DNA of 64,000 bases from SYIM01 sp041182885 (GCA_049423065.1 JBMSQB010000002.1:1-64000); one strand, 5' to 3'; shown: positions 34,001 to 43,285, numbered from the stretch's first letter. The notes: generated by a model not told the origin, from the sequence alone. Translations and numbers: made by a program.

Positions 34001-35386
34001 GTGAATCAATCGCTCGAACCGGAACACGAACCTGTACTGCCTGCCGGCTCGCAGTTCGGCTGGCTGTCGATCGCGCGCCTGGGCCTCATCCAGGCCTGTC
34101 TGGGTGGCATCGTGGTGCTCGCCACCTCGACACTCAACCGCATCATGGTGGTTGAGCTTGCCCTGCCTGCCGTGCTGCCGGGACTCCTGGTGGCCATGCA
34201 CTATGCAGTACAGATCCTGCGGCCGCGAATGGGCTTCGGATCCGATCGCTCGGGGCGCTGCACGCCCTGGATCCTGGGCGGCATGGCGGTCCTCGCCTGC
34301 GGCGGTCTGCTGGGCTCGGTCGCCGTGGTCACCATGAGCGGATCACTTGGCACCGGCATCGCGTTATCGGTGCTGGCGTTTCTCATGATCGGTATCGGGG
34401 TGAGTGCAAGCGGCACTTCGGTTCTGGTCCTGCTCGCCAAGCGGGTGGCCCCGCGTCGGCGCGCGGGTGCCGCCACCCTGGTGTGGCTCATGATGATCGC
34501 CGGATTTGCGGTCACCGCGGGCATCGCCGGCCATCTGCTCGACCCTTATTCGGAGGCCCGCCTGCTCGCTGTGGCTGCCGGGGTGGCCGCAATTGCGCTG
34601 GTGGTCACCATGCTGATGCTGTTCCGGCTCGAGCGCGCGGTCGACGCTCATCCAGCAGAGGAAACCGGCCCCGCCTCCGAGGGCTTTCGCGCCACGCTCA
34701 CCAAGGTCTGGCGCGAACCCGCCGCCCGTCACTTCACGGTTTTCGTATTCATTTCGATGCTCGCCTTCAGCGCGCAAGACCTCATCCTCGAGCCCTTCGC
34801 AGGCACGGTCTTTGGCTTTACTCCGGGCGAAACCACCAAGCTCTCGGGGCTGCAGCATTCGGGCATCCTCTGCGGAATGTTGCTGGTGGCGCTTGCCGGC
34901 AGTGGCCGCATTTTTGGCCGCCGCCTGGGGTCGCTGCGTTTCTGGACGGTAGGCGGCTGCATCGCATCGGGCTTTGCGCTCGCAGGCCTGGTGGCGGCCG
35001 GTGTGGCCGGACCAGGGTGGCCGCTTCGCGCCAACGTGTTCCTGCTTGGCGCGGCCAATGGCGCGTTTTCGATCGCCGCCATCGCTTCCATGATGCGGCT
35101 CGCGGGCGAAGGCGAAGGCCGTCGCGAAGGCACGCGCATGGGGCTGTGGGGCGCAGCACAGGCGCTCGCCTTTGGCAGCGGCGGCCTCCTCGGAACGGCC
35201 CTCTCCGACCTGGCCCGTCTTGTCATCCAGGACACCGCGCTCGCCTATGCGGTGGTGTTCGGCCTGGAGGCGCTCCTCTTCATCCTGGCCGCGCGCCTGG
35301 CCAGCCAGATTCGCGAACCCGCCGCCGCCGGCGAAGCCCAACAGACCCCACCCCAACCCCTCGCCCCGGGAGGCGCCCATGCCTGA
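34001..35386 (+). CDS. PucC/BCH2-family membrane transporter-like protein
   Basis: The product is a 461-residue protein of the PucC branch of the major facilitator superfamily with about 12 spans, of the kind usually found between bchG and bchP. Recognisable blocks are ATSTLNRIMVVELALPA, ALHYAVQILRPRMGFGSDRSGRC-like residues near 65-85 and FSAQDLILEPFAGTVFG. It is a homologue of lhaA and probably helps deliver pigment to antenna complexes, but its specific role is not established. The start is GTG with AGGAGG 6 bases before it; the end overlaps bchP by 8 bases. Confidence 0.88.
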   Translation: MNQSLEPEHEPVLPAGSQFGWLSIARLGLIQACLGGIVVLATSTLNRIMVVELALPAVLPGLLVAMHYAVQILRPRMGFGSDRSGRCTPWILGGMAVLACGGLLGSVAVVTMSGSLGTGIALSVLAFLMIGIGVSASGTSVLVLLAKRVAPRRRAGAATLVWLMMIAGFAVTAGIAGHLLDPYSEARLLAVAAGVAAIALVVTMLMLFRLERAVDAHPAEETGPASEGFRATLTKVWREPAARHFTVFVFISMLAFSAQDLILEPFAGTVFGFTPGETTKLSGLQHSGILCGMLLVALAGSGRIFGRRLGSLRFWTVGGCIASGFALAGLVAAGVAGPGWPLRANVFLLGAANGAFSIAAIASMMRLAGEGEGRREGTRMGLWGAAQALAFGSGGLLGTALSDLARLVIQDTALAYAVVFGLEALLFILAARLASQIREPAAAGEAQQTPPQPLAPGGAHA

Positions 35387-36596
35387 AGACACCCTCTATG
35401 ACGTCGTCGTGGTCGGCGGCGGCCCAGCCGGTGCCACGGCCGCAGATGATCTCGCTCGCGCCGGCCGACGCGTGCTGCTGGTCGACCGTGCCGGTCGGAT
35501 CAAGCCCTGCGGCGGTGCAATTCCACCGCGCGCCATCCGCGACTTCGACATTCCCGAGAGCCTGCTGGTTGCGCACGCACGCTGCGCACGCATGATTTCG
35601 CCCTCCGACCAGCGGGTCGACATACCGATCGAAAACGGCTTTGTCGGACTGGTTGATCGCGATGAATTCGACGAGTGGCTGAGACAGCGTGCCGCACAGC
35701 ACGGCGCCACCCGGCTGATCGGCACCTTCGAGCGGCTCGACGGTCCCGATGCCGATGGCATCACCACCGTGCGCATCCAGAGCCGCGCGAGCGCAGGCGA
35801 GCGCGCCGAGGCCCCGGTCAGCATCCGCACCCGGCTTGTGATCGGTGCCGACGGCGCAAAATCGCGGGTTGCCGCACAGGCCATCGCCGACTCCGACAAA
35901 GGCAAATTCGTCTTCGCCTATCACGAGATTGTGCGCGCGCCGGCCGCCGAGGATCGCGCTGGCGTCGACTACGACCCCTCCCGATGCGACGTCTATTACC
36001 GCGGCACGCTGTCGCCCGATTTCTACGGCTGGGTGTTTCCCCACGGCAAGTGTTTCTCGGTGGGCACAGGCAGCATGGACAAGGGCTTCTCGCTTCGCAG
36101 CGCGGTGGCCGACCTGCGCCGAACTGCAGGTCTGGACCGCTTCGAGACACTGCGCCGCGAGGGCGCACCGATTCCGCTCAAGCCGCTGCCACGCTGGGAC
36201 AACGGCCGCAACGTGGTGCTGGCGGGCGACGCTTCAGGTGTGGTCGCTCCCGCATCGGGTGAGGGCATCTACTACGCCATGCTGGGTGGCCGCCTGGCAG
36301 CCGACGCCGCGCTGGCTGCGCTTCAGAGCGGACGTGGCGCCGAGCTGGCATCGGCCCGCAAACGTTTCATGAAAGAGCATGGTCGGGTGTTCTTTGTACT
36401 GGGTCTGCTGCAACGGTTCTGGTATGGCAACGACAAGCGGCGCGAACAGTTCGTCAAGATCTGCCGCGATCGCGACGTGCAGCAAATAACCTTCGATTCC
36501 TACATGAACAAGCGACTGGTCCGCCGGCGTCCGCTTGCACACTTGCGTATTTTCCTGAAGGATCTTGCGCATTTGTTCGGCATCGCCAAGGCATGA
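35379..36596 (+). CDS. bchP: Geranylgeranyl bacteriochlorophyll reductase BchP
   Basis: BchP reduces the geranylgeranyl tail of bacteriochlorophyll to phytyl, the last step of bacteriochlorophyll a synthesis. The 405-residue flavoprotein has the N-terminal FAD motif VVVVGGGPAGATAADDLA, then IKPCGGAIPPRAI and GDASGVVAPASGEGIYYAM, the geranylgeranyl reductase signatures. I start it at MPEDTLYDVV (35379) because the in-frame upstream stretch lies inside the previous gene. The end forms an ATGA overlap with tspO. Confidence 0.97.
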   Translation: MPEDTLYDVVVVGGGPAGATAADDLARAGRRVLLVDRAGRIKPCGGAIPPRAIRDFDIPESLLVAHARCARMISPSDQRVDIPIENGFVGLVDRDEFDEWLRQRAAQHGATRLIGTFERLDGPDADGITTVRIQSRASAGERAEAPVSIRTRLVIGADGAKSRVAAQAIADSDKGKFVFAYHEIVRAPAAEDRAGVDYDPSRCDVYYRGTLSPDFYGWVFPHGKCFSVGTGSMDKGFSLRSAVADLRRTAGLDRFETLRREGAPIPLKPLPRWDNGRNVVLAGDASGVVAPASGEGIYYAMLGGRLAADAALAALQSGRGAELASARKRFMKEHGRVFFVLGLLQRFWYGNDKRREQFVKICRDRDVQQITFDSYMNKRLVRRRPLAHLRIFLKDLAHLFGIAKA

Positions 36597-37165
36597 CCCC
36601 CTCGCAGAAACCGCCCTCGCAGTCCGTCCAGCAGTCCCCTTCGTCCGACGCGGCAACGCCTCTCGCAGGCGCTGCCGCGAGCCCGCCTGCGCGCGGTCTG
36701 GGCATCGACTCGCTGGTCGCAGCGGTCGCCGTCATCATCGTCGCTGGCACCGGCGGCGCCCTCACCCGGCTCGATGACTGGTACTACGCGCTCAAACAGC
36801 CCGCGTTCAAGCCTCCCGACTGGGCCTTCGGGCCCGCCTGGACACTGCTTTTTTTCATGATCGCCTGGGCGGCAGTGGTTGGCTGGCGCGCTGGTGCCCA
36901 CCAGGATCCTTCCCCCCGCATGCGCATGCTCACGCTGTTGGCCATCAACGCGCTCGCCAACGTGGGCTGGAGCCTGCTCTATTTTTTCCTGCGCCGCCCC
37001 GACTGGGCGCTCGCCGAGGTGGTGATCCTGTGGGGCTCGATCGTCGCGCTCATCCTCCACTTCCGACCCTACGCACCCCGGGCCGCGCTCCTGCTCGTGC
37101 CCTACCTGCTCTGGGTGAGTTTTGCGGCAGTACTCAATTTCGAGGCGGTGCGGCTCAATCGCTGA
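36593..37165 (+). CDS. tspO: Tryptophan-rich sensory protein TspO/CrtK
   Basis: TspO is an outer-membrane tetrapyrrole-binding protein (translocator protein family) that in Rhodobacter modulates photosynthesis gene expression in response to oxygen. The 190-residue product has five hydrophobic segments and the aromatic-rich family blocks DDWYYALKQPAFKPPDWAFGPAWT, NALANVGWSLLYFFLRR-like near residue 130 and WVSFAAVLNFEAVRLN. An N-terminal extension of about 37 Ser/Pro/Ala-rich residues precedes the conserved part. It begins in the bchP stop. Confidence 0.93.
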   Translation: MTPSQKPPSQSVQQSPSSDAATPLAGAAASPPARGLGIDSLVAAVAVIIVAGTGGALTRLDDWYYALKQPAFKPPDWAFGPAWTLLFFMIAWAAVVGWRAGAHQDPSPRMRMLTLLAINALANVGWSLLYFFLRRPDWALAEVVILWGSIVALILHFRPYAPRAALLLVPYLLWVSFAAVLNFEAVRLNR

Positions 37166-37214
37166 CCGCGTGTCACCTGTTGCGCGGCTGCGGCCACCGA
37201 CTGCCGCCGCTCAT

Positions 37215-37220
37215 TACAAT
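37215..37220 (+). promoter_or_regulatory. Putative -10 box for the YrdC-like gene pair
   Basis: TACAAT lies 36 bases before the ATG at 37256, in the 90-base gap after tspO. No good -35 box is seen. AGGTGA at 37245-37250 is the likely Shine-Dalgarno. This marks the border between the photosynthesis genes and the following block. Confidence 0.35.
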
Positions 37221-37255
37221 CGGCAGTTCCGCAGCCCACGACCCAGGTGACGACA

Positions 37256-37939
37256 ATGGCCGTAATCAACCCGAGCGCCGATGCCGACCGCGCCTTTCAG
37301 GTGATGAAGCAGGGTGGAATCGCAATTCTTCCAAACGATGTCGGCTACTCGCTCATCGCAGCCCACGGCCCGGCGCTGCGCCGAATCTTCGACACCAAGC
37401 GCAGAGCGCCCACCAAGCTGAACGCCATGCTGGGCAACGACGACCTGCACCGCGAGCTTCATCGGGTGAGCGACCGCGGGCGCGCGATCGTTCAGGCCAT
37501 CACCCAGGACTATGACTTGCCGCTTGGGCTGATCGCACCCTGCCATGCAGACCATCCGCTGCTGCGCAAACTCGACCCTGACACCTATGAGCGGAGCACC
37601 AAGGACAACACCCTGCTGATGCTGCTCAATTCCGGCCCCTTTCATGCCGCCATCACCAGGGTGAGCCTGCGCGAGCAGACACTGCTGTTCGGATCGTCTG
37701 CCAATCTTTCACTGCACGGCACGAAATTCAGGGTGGAAGACATCGAACCCGAAATCCTCGCGATTGCGGATGTGACGATCAACTATGGTCTGATGAAATA
37801 CCACCCCTGGCAGGCCTCATCCACCCTGCTCGATTGCGAAACGCTTCAGGTCGTGCGGTTTGGAAGCTGCTATGAAAACATTCAGGACATTCTGAAGCGG
37901 CACTTCAACATCACGCTGCCCGAGCGGCCTGCAGCCTGA
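37256..37939 (+). CDS. YrdC/Sua5-like protein, first of a tandem pair
   Basis: The 227-residue product has the YrdC/Sua5 nucleotide-binding pattern: IAILPNDVGYSL near residue 25 in place of the usual PTDTVYGL, the basic segment DTKRRAPTK near 48, and FGSSANLS near 148. True TsaC/Sua5 makes threonylcarbamoyl-AMP for tRNA t6A; the altered first motif, the tandem arrangement and the location argue for a different, unassigned acyl- or carbamoyl-adenylate role. I prefer ATG 37256 to GTG 37247 because AGGTGA then has suitable spacing. The paralogue starts 28 bases downstream. Confidence 0.75.
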   Translation: MAVINPSADADRAFQVMKQGGIAILPNDVGYSLIAAHGPALRRIFDTKRRAPTKLNAMLGNDDLHRELHRVSDRGRAIVQAITQDYDLPLGLIAPCHADHPLLRKLDPDTYERSTKDNTLLMLLNSGPFHAAITRVSLREQTLLFGSSANLSLHGTKFRVEDIEPEILAIADVTINYGLMKYHPWQASSTLLDCETLQVVRFGSCYENIQDILKRHFNITLPERPAA

Positions 37940-37967
37940 CTCCCCTTTCCGGAAAGAGACCCCCACC

Positions 37968-38666
37968 ATGAGCGAGCAAACCACTCCTGATCCGATTGCC
38001 GATGGCCGCCAAGTGCATGACACCGTTGTTGCGGGCGGCGTAGCCATCTTCAAGGCCGATGTCGGCTACGCAATCGTGGGACACACCGAACCCGCCATCC
38101 GCAGGATCTACGAAGCCAAGCAACGCAGTTTCTCAAAGCCCTGTGGCATGTTCGGCTCCTATGACATGTTCATGGAGGTCATCGAGATTGACGCGCGGGC
38201 GCGAGATTTCGTGCGCGCCGTGATCTTCGATCATCAGCTGCCCATTTCGATCGTGGCGCCCTTTCGGGCGGATCATCCGCTGTTCCGGGACATCGCCCCG
38301 TTTGTGATCGCCAACGCGTCGAAAGCGGGCACGATGGATATCCTGATGAACGCTGGTCCCACGCACGACGAAATCGCGCGCCGAGCGCTCGAAACCTTGA
38401 AACCCGTCTTCGGCTCTTCCGCCAACCGCTCGCTTACCGGCAGCAAGTTTCACTTCCGCGATGTCGAATCGGAGGTGGTCGCCGCCACCACGCTCGCGCT
38501 TGACCGCGGCGCCTCGAAGTACAGCAATGCGCGCGGGCTCGGGTCGTCCATCATCGATCTGCGCAGCTTCCGGCCGGTTCGAATCGGCATCGTGTTCGAT
38601 GAACTGTGCGCGGTGGCGAAAAAACATTTCCAGATCGACATTCCTGCCCAGGTCGATCCGGTCTGA
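37968..38666 (+). CDS. YrdC/Sua5-like protein, second of a tandem pair
   Basis: This 232-residue paralogue of the preceding gene shares the same order of motifs: IFKADVGYAI near residue 32, EAKQRSFSKP near 52, VAPFRADHPLF (compare IAPCHADHPLL upstream) and VFGSSANRSLTGSKFHFRDVESE. The conserved ADHPL block in both suggests a shared substrate site that differs from TsaC. GGAAAGAG about 12 bases before the ATG is the likely Shine-Dalgarno. It ends 12 bases from the convergent old-yellow-enzyme gene. Function unknown. Confidence 0.75.
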   Translation: MSEQTTPDPIADGRQVHDTVVAGGVAIFKADVGYAIVGHTEPAIRRIYEAKQRSFSKPCGMFGSYDMFMEVIEIDARARDFVRAVIFDHQLPISIVAPFRADHPLFRDIAPFVIANASKAGTMDILMNAGPTHDEIARRALETLKPVFGSSANRSLTGSKFHFRDVESEVVAATTLALDRGASKYSNARGLGSSIIDLRSFRPVRIGIVFDELCAVAKKHFQIDIPAQVDPV

Positions 38667-38678
38667 CGCGCGGCCCGC

Positions 38679-39776
38679 CTACCTCACGAACACCGGCGCA
38701 TCGGGACCAGGATTGGGCGAGCGCGCATACGTGGGGGGCAGGCGAAGCGAGGGCGAATAAGCGGTCAGTGCCAGTCCATCCCGCAGGCGTCTGGGCAGAT
38801 CGGGATTGGCAAGAAAGAGCTTGCCAAAGGACACCAGCTCGCAACTGCCCTCGCGCAGCATCTGCTCGGCACGCTCGGGCGTGTACGCACCATTGGCGAT
38901 GAGACAACCACGCCAGTGTCGCCGCAGAAATTCTGTGGAAGTGCCACCCAGGTAGTCATAGGCGCAGTCCTCGACAATACCGGTATGGACGTAGGCGAGC
39001 GGTAAATCGGCGAGGGCCGACAGCAGCGCTGCATAAGCTTCATTGTCGCCTGGGGTCCAGGTCATTTCACCGAAGTAGGCGGCGGGCGACAACCGCAGGC
39101 CCACCCGCCCCTCACCGAACACATCGATGCAGGCGCGCACCACTTCGATGCCAAACCGTGCGCGACGCTCGGGGTCGCCTCCCCAGTCATCGGTGCGGCG
39201 GTTGGTGTGGCTGCGCAGAAACTGTTCGATCAGATAGCCGTTGGCGCCATGGACCTCGACGCCATCGAACCCAGCCCGCCTGGCCCGCAGGGCGCTTTCC
39301 CGGTGCTGCGCGATCACGCCCTCGACTTGCGTGCTTGAGAGCATGCGGGGGCGTTCGTTGTACAGGCTGGCAACGCCCGCCTGCCGGCGCGGCACCCGGT
39401 CGAGCACGTCCGAGGCGCCCACCGGCTGCTGCCCCGAAAAATAGGAGTGCGCCACTCTTCCGGTATGCCAGAGCTGAACGAAGATCCGACCCCCACGCTC
39501 ATGAACCGCGCTCGCAACGCTTGCCCAAGCGGCCTCATGAGAATCGAGGAACAGCCCAGGCGTATCGAGATAGCCCTGGACTTCCGGGGCGATCATGGTG
39601 GCCTCGGTGATCAGCAGACCCGCTTCTGCGCGACTGGCGTAATGCTCGATCGCATCGTGCGGGGGTGACAGATCGGCAGTGCAGCGATTGCGCGTGCATG
39701 GCGCCATCACGATCCGGTTGGGCAACCGAAGTCCACCGCCCAGCTCAAGCGCTGACCAGAGACTCGCCGATGGCAT
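38679..39776 (-). CDS. NADH:flavin oxidoreductase, old yellow enzyme family
   Basis: This FMN-dependent TIM-barrel ene-reductase has 365 residues. It has the LPNRIVMAPCTRNR segment, the EVHGANGYLIEQFLRSHTNRRTD signature with the substrate-binding His/Asn pair (HGAN), and NGAYTPERAEQML near the phosphate site. Members reduce activated C=C bonds or nitro groups. It is the last gene of the long minus-strand run and overlaps the dioxygenase gene by 1 base (TGATG), so it probably acts in the same pathway. Substrate unknown. Confidence 0.93.
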   Translation of the reverse strand: MPSASLWSALELGGGLRLPNRIVMAPCTRNRCTADLSPPHDAIEHYASRAEAGLLITEATMIAPEVQGYLDTPGLFLDSHEAAWASVASAVHERGGRIFVQLWHTGRVAHSYFSGQQPVGASDVLDRVPRRQAGVASLYNERPRMLSSTQVEGVIAQHRESALRARRAGFDGVEVHGANGYLIEQFLRSHTNRRTDDWGGDPERRARFGIEVVRACIDVFGEGRVGLRLSPAAYFGEMTWTPGDNEAYAALLSALADLPLAYVHTGIVEDCAYDYLGGTSTEFLRRHWRGCLIANGAYTPERAEQMLREGSCELVSFGKLFLANPDLPRRLRDGLALTAYSPSLRLPPTYARSPNPGPDAPVFVR

Positions 39777-40834
39777 CAGGGCTCCAGGGGCGCATACCAG
39801 CGTACCGCCGGCATCATGACCCCGCCCCGCTCACCCGGCGTAACCGAGCCATAGCGCTCAGCGTAGACAGGCGGCAGCGGCCTCGCGCGCGGCGACGACA
39901 ACCACAGGCGCAGCAGATGCCGGCGACGCTCCGATTCGGGCCAGTCTTCGAAACCCATCCGGTCATGCAGCATGGTGTGGTTGTGCACAAACTGCATGTC
40001 GCCGGGCTCGAAATCCATCATGAAATGCAGCGCCGGGCTCTCGGCGAGCGAGTCGAAATAATCGAGCGCCTCGACATGCAGCGGCGTAAGACGAAAGGCC
40101 TCGGGAAAGCGCTGCGCAGAGTCGATGTATTGCCGGTGGTAGATGGTTGACATCAAGCCCTGGTACCAGTTGAACACCGGAATCGAAAAGAAGGGCTGGC
40201 CACCAGGCGGCACTTCACCCCGCCGGTCGGTGGAGAGCGGATCGAACAGCGCGGCAGCGAGCGCCGGCTCACGCTCACGCATCTCGTTATAGATTGTGTT
40301 GGACGAAACGAGCGCCGACTCGCCGCCCCGCCTCGACTTGCGCAGACACAGAAGACCAACAATGTCGCAGGAATCGGTGTGAAACGTTTGCCGCGCATGC
40401 GTCTGGTAAATGCGCACACGCGGATCCTTGGCATCAAGGCCCATGTCGATCACATGCCCCAGCATGTGACCCTGCGCATTCTGGGGCCGGGCGAGCCCCA
40501 GGTGGGCGCCCACCCCATAGAACGCCGCCGCACTCACCGCGCGTGGCCACTCATCAACCGGCAGCCCCCGCAGCAGCGCAAAGCCCGCACCGCTGACCAG
40601 CCGCTCGTGCCAGGCGGCGAGCCGCGCGGACAACCGCGGCAACGGAAAACCGGCCGCTCTGATTTCGCTGATATCGGCGCCGGTGTCGAGGAAGCGCTCC
40701 GCCGCCTGCTGCAGTTCGACAAGATCGGCATCGTCCAGGGCAAAGCACCAGGTGTGCGGGCGCTCGGCTACCTGGGGTCCGTACCAGACCGACGCCCCCT
40801 GGATCGGCCCGGGAAGTGACTGCGCAGACATCAT
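39776..40834 (-). CDS. TauD/TfdA-family Fe(II)/2-oxoglutarate-type dioxygenase
   Basis: The 352-residue product carries the TauD/TfdA fold: QTFHTDSCDIVGLLCL holds the metal-binding His-x-Asp pair near residue 150, and MQFVHNHTMLHDR near residue 290 holds the distal His. Such enzymes hydroxylate an unactivated carbon next to an amine, acid or ether and often release part of the molecule. Two adjacent ATGs exist (40834, 40831). It lies between the NIPSNAP gene and the ene-reductase. Substrate unknown. Confidence 0.88.
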   Translation of the reverse strand: MMSAQSLPGPIQGASVWYGPQVAERPHTWCFALDDADLVELQQAAERFLDTGADISEIRAAGFPLPRLSARLAAWHERLVSGAGFALLRGLPVDEWPRAVSAAAFYGVGAHLGLARPQNAQGHMLGHVIDMGLDAKDPRVRIYQTHARQTFHTDSCDIVGLLCLRKSRRGGESALVSSNTIYNEMREREPALAAALFDPLSTDRRGEVPPGGQPFFSIPVFNWYQGLMSTIYHRQYIDSAQRFPEAFRLTPLHVEALDYFDSLAESPALHFMMDFEPGDMQFVHNHTMLHDRMGFEDWPESERRRHLLRLWLSSPRARPLPPVYAERYGSVTPGERGGVMMPAVRWYAPLEP

Positions 40835-40903
40835 GAACGCTCCTCGGTGGCCCCGGGTCGCGCGCGCAGCGCGAGGACCGCCCGCCGCTGGTCGCGCACC
40901 GGT

Positions 40904-41239
40904 TCAGGCGCCAAAGCTGAGCTCACCGATCGGCGGATTGCAACGGGAAGGCGTGAGCAGCCGGACCTCCTGGTCGCGAAGGAAAGGTCGCACCTTGGTC
41001 AGGTAAGCCTTGAAGGCCGGATCCTGATAGAGCTGATCACGCCGACGCTGCCGATCATTCAGATCCTGGTAGGCGAACATCATGATGATCTGGTTGATGT
41101 TGCCAACCTCGGTGCGGTAAAGCCCAAGGAAGTTGCCGCAGATACGGACCTGCGGCTCAAGGCCCTCCGTTTCAAACAGCTCCATGAATGCCGAGACGGT
41201 TCCGGAGTGAAGCGTGTAGGCGCGATAGTCGATGATCAT
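40904..41239 (-). CDS. NIPSNAP family protein
   Basis: The product is a 111-residue ferredoxin-like alpha/beta-barrel protein starting MIIDYRAYTLHSGTVSAFME, with the family pattern Y-R-x-Y-x-L-x-x-G near the N-terminus and INQIIMMFAYQDLNDRQRRRD in the second half. NIPSNAP proteins form dimers and often accompany catabolic operons, with no settled activity. It lies 26 bases after the DJ-1-like gene and 69 bases before the dioxygenase. Confidence 0.85.
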   Translation of the reverse strand: MIIDYRAYTLHSGTVSAFMELFETEGLEPQVRICGNFLGLYRTEVGNINQIIMMFAYQDLNDRQRRRDQLYQDPAFKAYLTKVRPFLRDQEVRLLTPSRCNPPIGELSFGA

Positions 41240-41265
41240 GGGCGTTGAGCCTCTGAAGAAAGGGT

Positions 41266-41994
41266 TTAAACCAGGCGTGCCGCTGCTCGGGCCACGATCG
41301 CTTCACGCGCCGCCTGCATGGCGGCCGACGCCTGTTGCACTTCATTGACCCGGGCTGGCGGCGCGCGCAATGGACTGCCCGAATCAAACGGTGGCGCGGG
41401 CGCATATTCGAGGCCGAGCTGGACGCGCTCGGCAACCGCTTGTCCCCAGAGCCTAGCGACCACATGGAGTCCGAAATCGATGCCCGCGGTGACGCCCCCG
41501 CCAGTAATGAGGGGGCCGTCCTCAACCACACGGTCGTTGACAGGCGTCGCGCCAAAGGCTGCAACCAGCGGCAACGACAACCAGTGGCACGTGGCACGAC
41601 GGCCGCGCAACAGCCCTGCCGCGCCGAGCACCAGCGATCCGGTGCACACCGCGCTCACCACCCTCGCACTGCCCGCCTGACGCCTGAGAAAGGCAAGCGT
41701 GGGTTCGTCTTCCATGAGCGCTGCGACACCGGGTCCACCCGGTACGCAAACCACATCGAGCGCCGGGCAATCGGCGTAGGTGGAGGTGGGTTCGATCTGC
41801 AATCCCTTGGCCGCCCTGACCGGTCCGGTGCGGGGTGCGATCAGGTGCACCTGTGCCCAGGGCACGCTGGAAAACACCTCCCACGGACCGACGAGGTCAA
41901 GCAGCAGCATGTCGTTGAAGGCCAGCAGACCGATCTGCAGGCGCTCCGGGGTGGAGGCAGAAGGATCACCGACAGGGCCTGCGCTCATGGGCAT
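41266..41994 (-). CDS. DJ-1/PfpI-family protein (isonitrile hydratase-like)
   Basis: This is a 242-residue class I glutamine-amidotransferase-like protein. The N-terminal part has LQIGLLAFNDMLLLDLVGPWEVF; the nucleophile elbow is AVCTGSLVLGAAGLL with cysteine near residue 117; TSGGVTAG-type residues (ITGGGVTAGIDFGLHV) follow. The pattern resembles isonitrile hydratases and the N-terminal domains of GlxA-type regulators, but no DNA-binding domain is present, so an enzyme is more likely. The start overlaps the amidase stop by 10 bases. Confidence 0.85.
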   Translation of the reverse strand: MPMSAGPVGDPSASTPERLQIGLLAFNDMLLLDLVGPWEVFSSVPWAQVHLIAPRTGPVRAAKGLQIEPTSTYADCPALDVVCVPGGPGVAALMEDEPTLAFLRRQAGSARVVSAVCTGSLVLGAAGLLRGRRATCHWLSLPLVAAFGATPVNDRVVEDGPLITGGGVTAGIDFGLHVVARLWGQAVAERVQLGLEYAPAPPFDSGSPLRAPPARVNEVQQASAAMQAAREAIVARAAARLV

Positions 41995-43283
41995 GCCCCT
42001 TGCGGCAGGAGAATGGGCGAGAGCGCTGCGGCCACCTGCAGCAGTCGGTCGTCCTCATAGCGCCGCTCGATCAGCTGAATGCCGATGGGCAGCCCGTTGG
42101 CGCCAGTCATGCCGGGCAGGCTGATACAGGGCACACCCAGCGCAGTGAACATGCGGTTGAAGGTGGCCTCCCCCTGCGAAGCCAGACCGGGTGTTGCTTC
42201 ACCGGGGGCACTCAGCGTCATGACCGCATCGAACCCGGACATCATCGACTCGAACTCCACACGCCGGGCTGCAACCGCATCAAGCGCCGCCCGCATCTGC
42301 GCGGGATGGTAGCCATTGCGGTTTTCAACCTTCTTTGCAAAGTCGCTGTGCAGCCGATCCCGATGGGCGAGATACTCGGGAAGAAAAGCAGCGCGCCCGC
42401 CTTCGTGCATGAGGGCATCCTGTTCGGCGGTGAGCGTATTGAACGAAGCAGGCATCACGAAGGGCCGCACACGAACACCGGCCCTTGAAAACCGCTCAGC
42501 CGCTGCAGAGAGCGCTGCCCGGGCGTCCTCCGTGGCGGCCGACCACATTGGCGTCTCGCACAAGCCGATGGTGAGCGTATCGGGCGCGGGCGGCGAAAGC
42601 TCGGCGGAATCGAGAATCCGGTAGGCCTGGGCAAGCAGCCAGAGATCGGGAACCGAGCGCCCATAGAGGCCTACGGTATCCAGGTGCAGCGAATAGTGCT
42701 TGATGCCTTCAAAGCTGATCCGGCTGATGGTGGGCTTCATGCCGTGGATGCCACAGAACGAGGCAGGCCGAATCGTTGAGCCGCCCGTCTGGGTGCCAAG
42801 CGATAGCGGCGCCATGCCGTCGGCGACTGCGGCGGCCGATCCCGAGGACGATCCACCTGGCGTTCGCGAAAGATCATGCGGATTGCGCGTGAGCGGTCGT
42901 CGGCCACCGGAGGCAAACTCGAGCGTGTCGGTCTTGCCCAGCATGACGGCGCCGCTTGCCCTCAGGACGGCGACACAGTTGGCATCTTCGCCGGGTCGAT
43001 GGCCTTCATAAATCGGGGAGTTGTGCTGCGTGGGCGCATCGCGGGTGTTGATCACGTCCTTCACTGCAAACGGGATGCCGTGCAGCGGTCCTCGCCGCGG
43101 CTCGCGGTCACGCTCCCTTGCACTGGCGAGCACGGCAGCCGGATCGATGGAGGTGAAGGCACGCACCTGCGCGTCGCGCGCGGCCACGCGCTCGAGGAAC
43201 GCCCGTGCGTAGTCCTCACAGGTGAGAAGCCCCTCGGCCATTTTTGCCGAGGCCTGCGCAGCCGTCATGCGCCACAGATCCAT
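41985..43283 (-). CDS. Amidase, amidase-signature family
   Basis: The 432-residue product has the amidase-signature Ser-cisSer-Lys triad segments: FAVKDVI near residue 73 (Lys), TPGGSSSGSAAAVADG near 143 (cis-Ser), and LGTQTGGSTIRPASFCG near 165 (nucleophilic Ser). Such enzymes hydrolyse linear amides to acid and ammonia. It lies 2 bases after a CE4-type gene, consistent with hydrolysis of an amide released by ring opening; that link is inferred. Confidence 0.94.
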   Translation of the reverse strand: MDLWRMTAAQASAKMAEGLLTCEDYARAFLERVAARDAQVRAFTSIDPAAVLASARERDREPRRGPLHGIPFAVKDVINTRDAPTQHNSPIYEGHRPGEDANCVAVLRASGAVMLGKTDTLEFASGGRRPLTRNPHDLSRTPGGSSSGSAAAVADGMAPLSLGTQTGGSTIRPASFCGIHGMKPTISRISFEGIKHYSLHLDTVGLYGRSVPDLWLLAQAYRILDSAELSPPAPDTLTIGLCETPMWSAATEDARAALSAAAERFSRAGVRVRPFVMPASFNTLTAEQDALMHEGGRAAFLPEYLAHRDRLHSDFAKKVENRNGYHPAQMRAALDAVAARRVEFESMMSGFDAVMTLSAPGEATPGLASQGEATFNRMFTALGVPCISLPGMTGANGLPIGIQLIERRYEDDRLLQVAAALSPILLPQGACP

Positions 43284-43285
43284 GC

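Noticed and set aside
37256..37939. Canonical TsaC (t6A synthesis)
   Set aside because: The PTDTVYGL-type motif is altered and a paralogue lies adjacent, so I keep only the family-level call.
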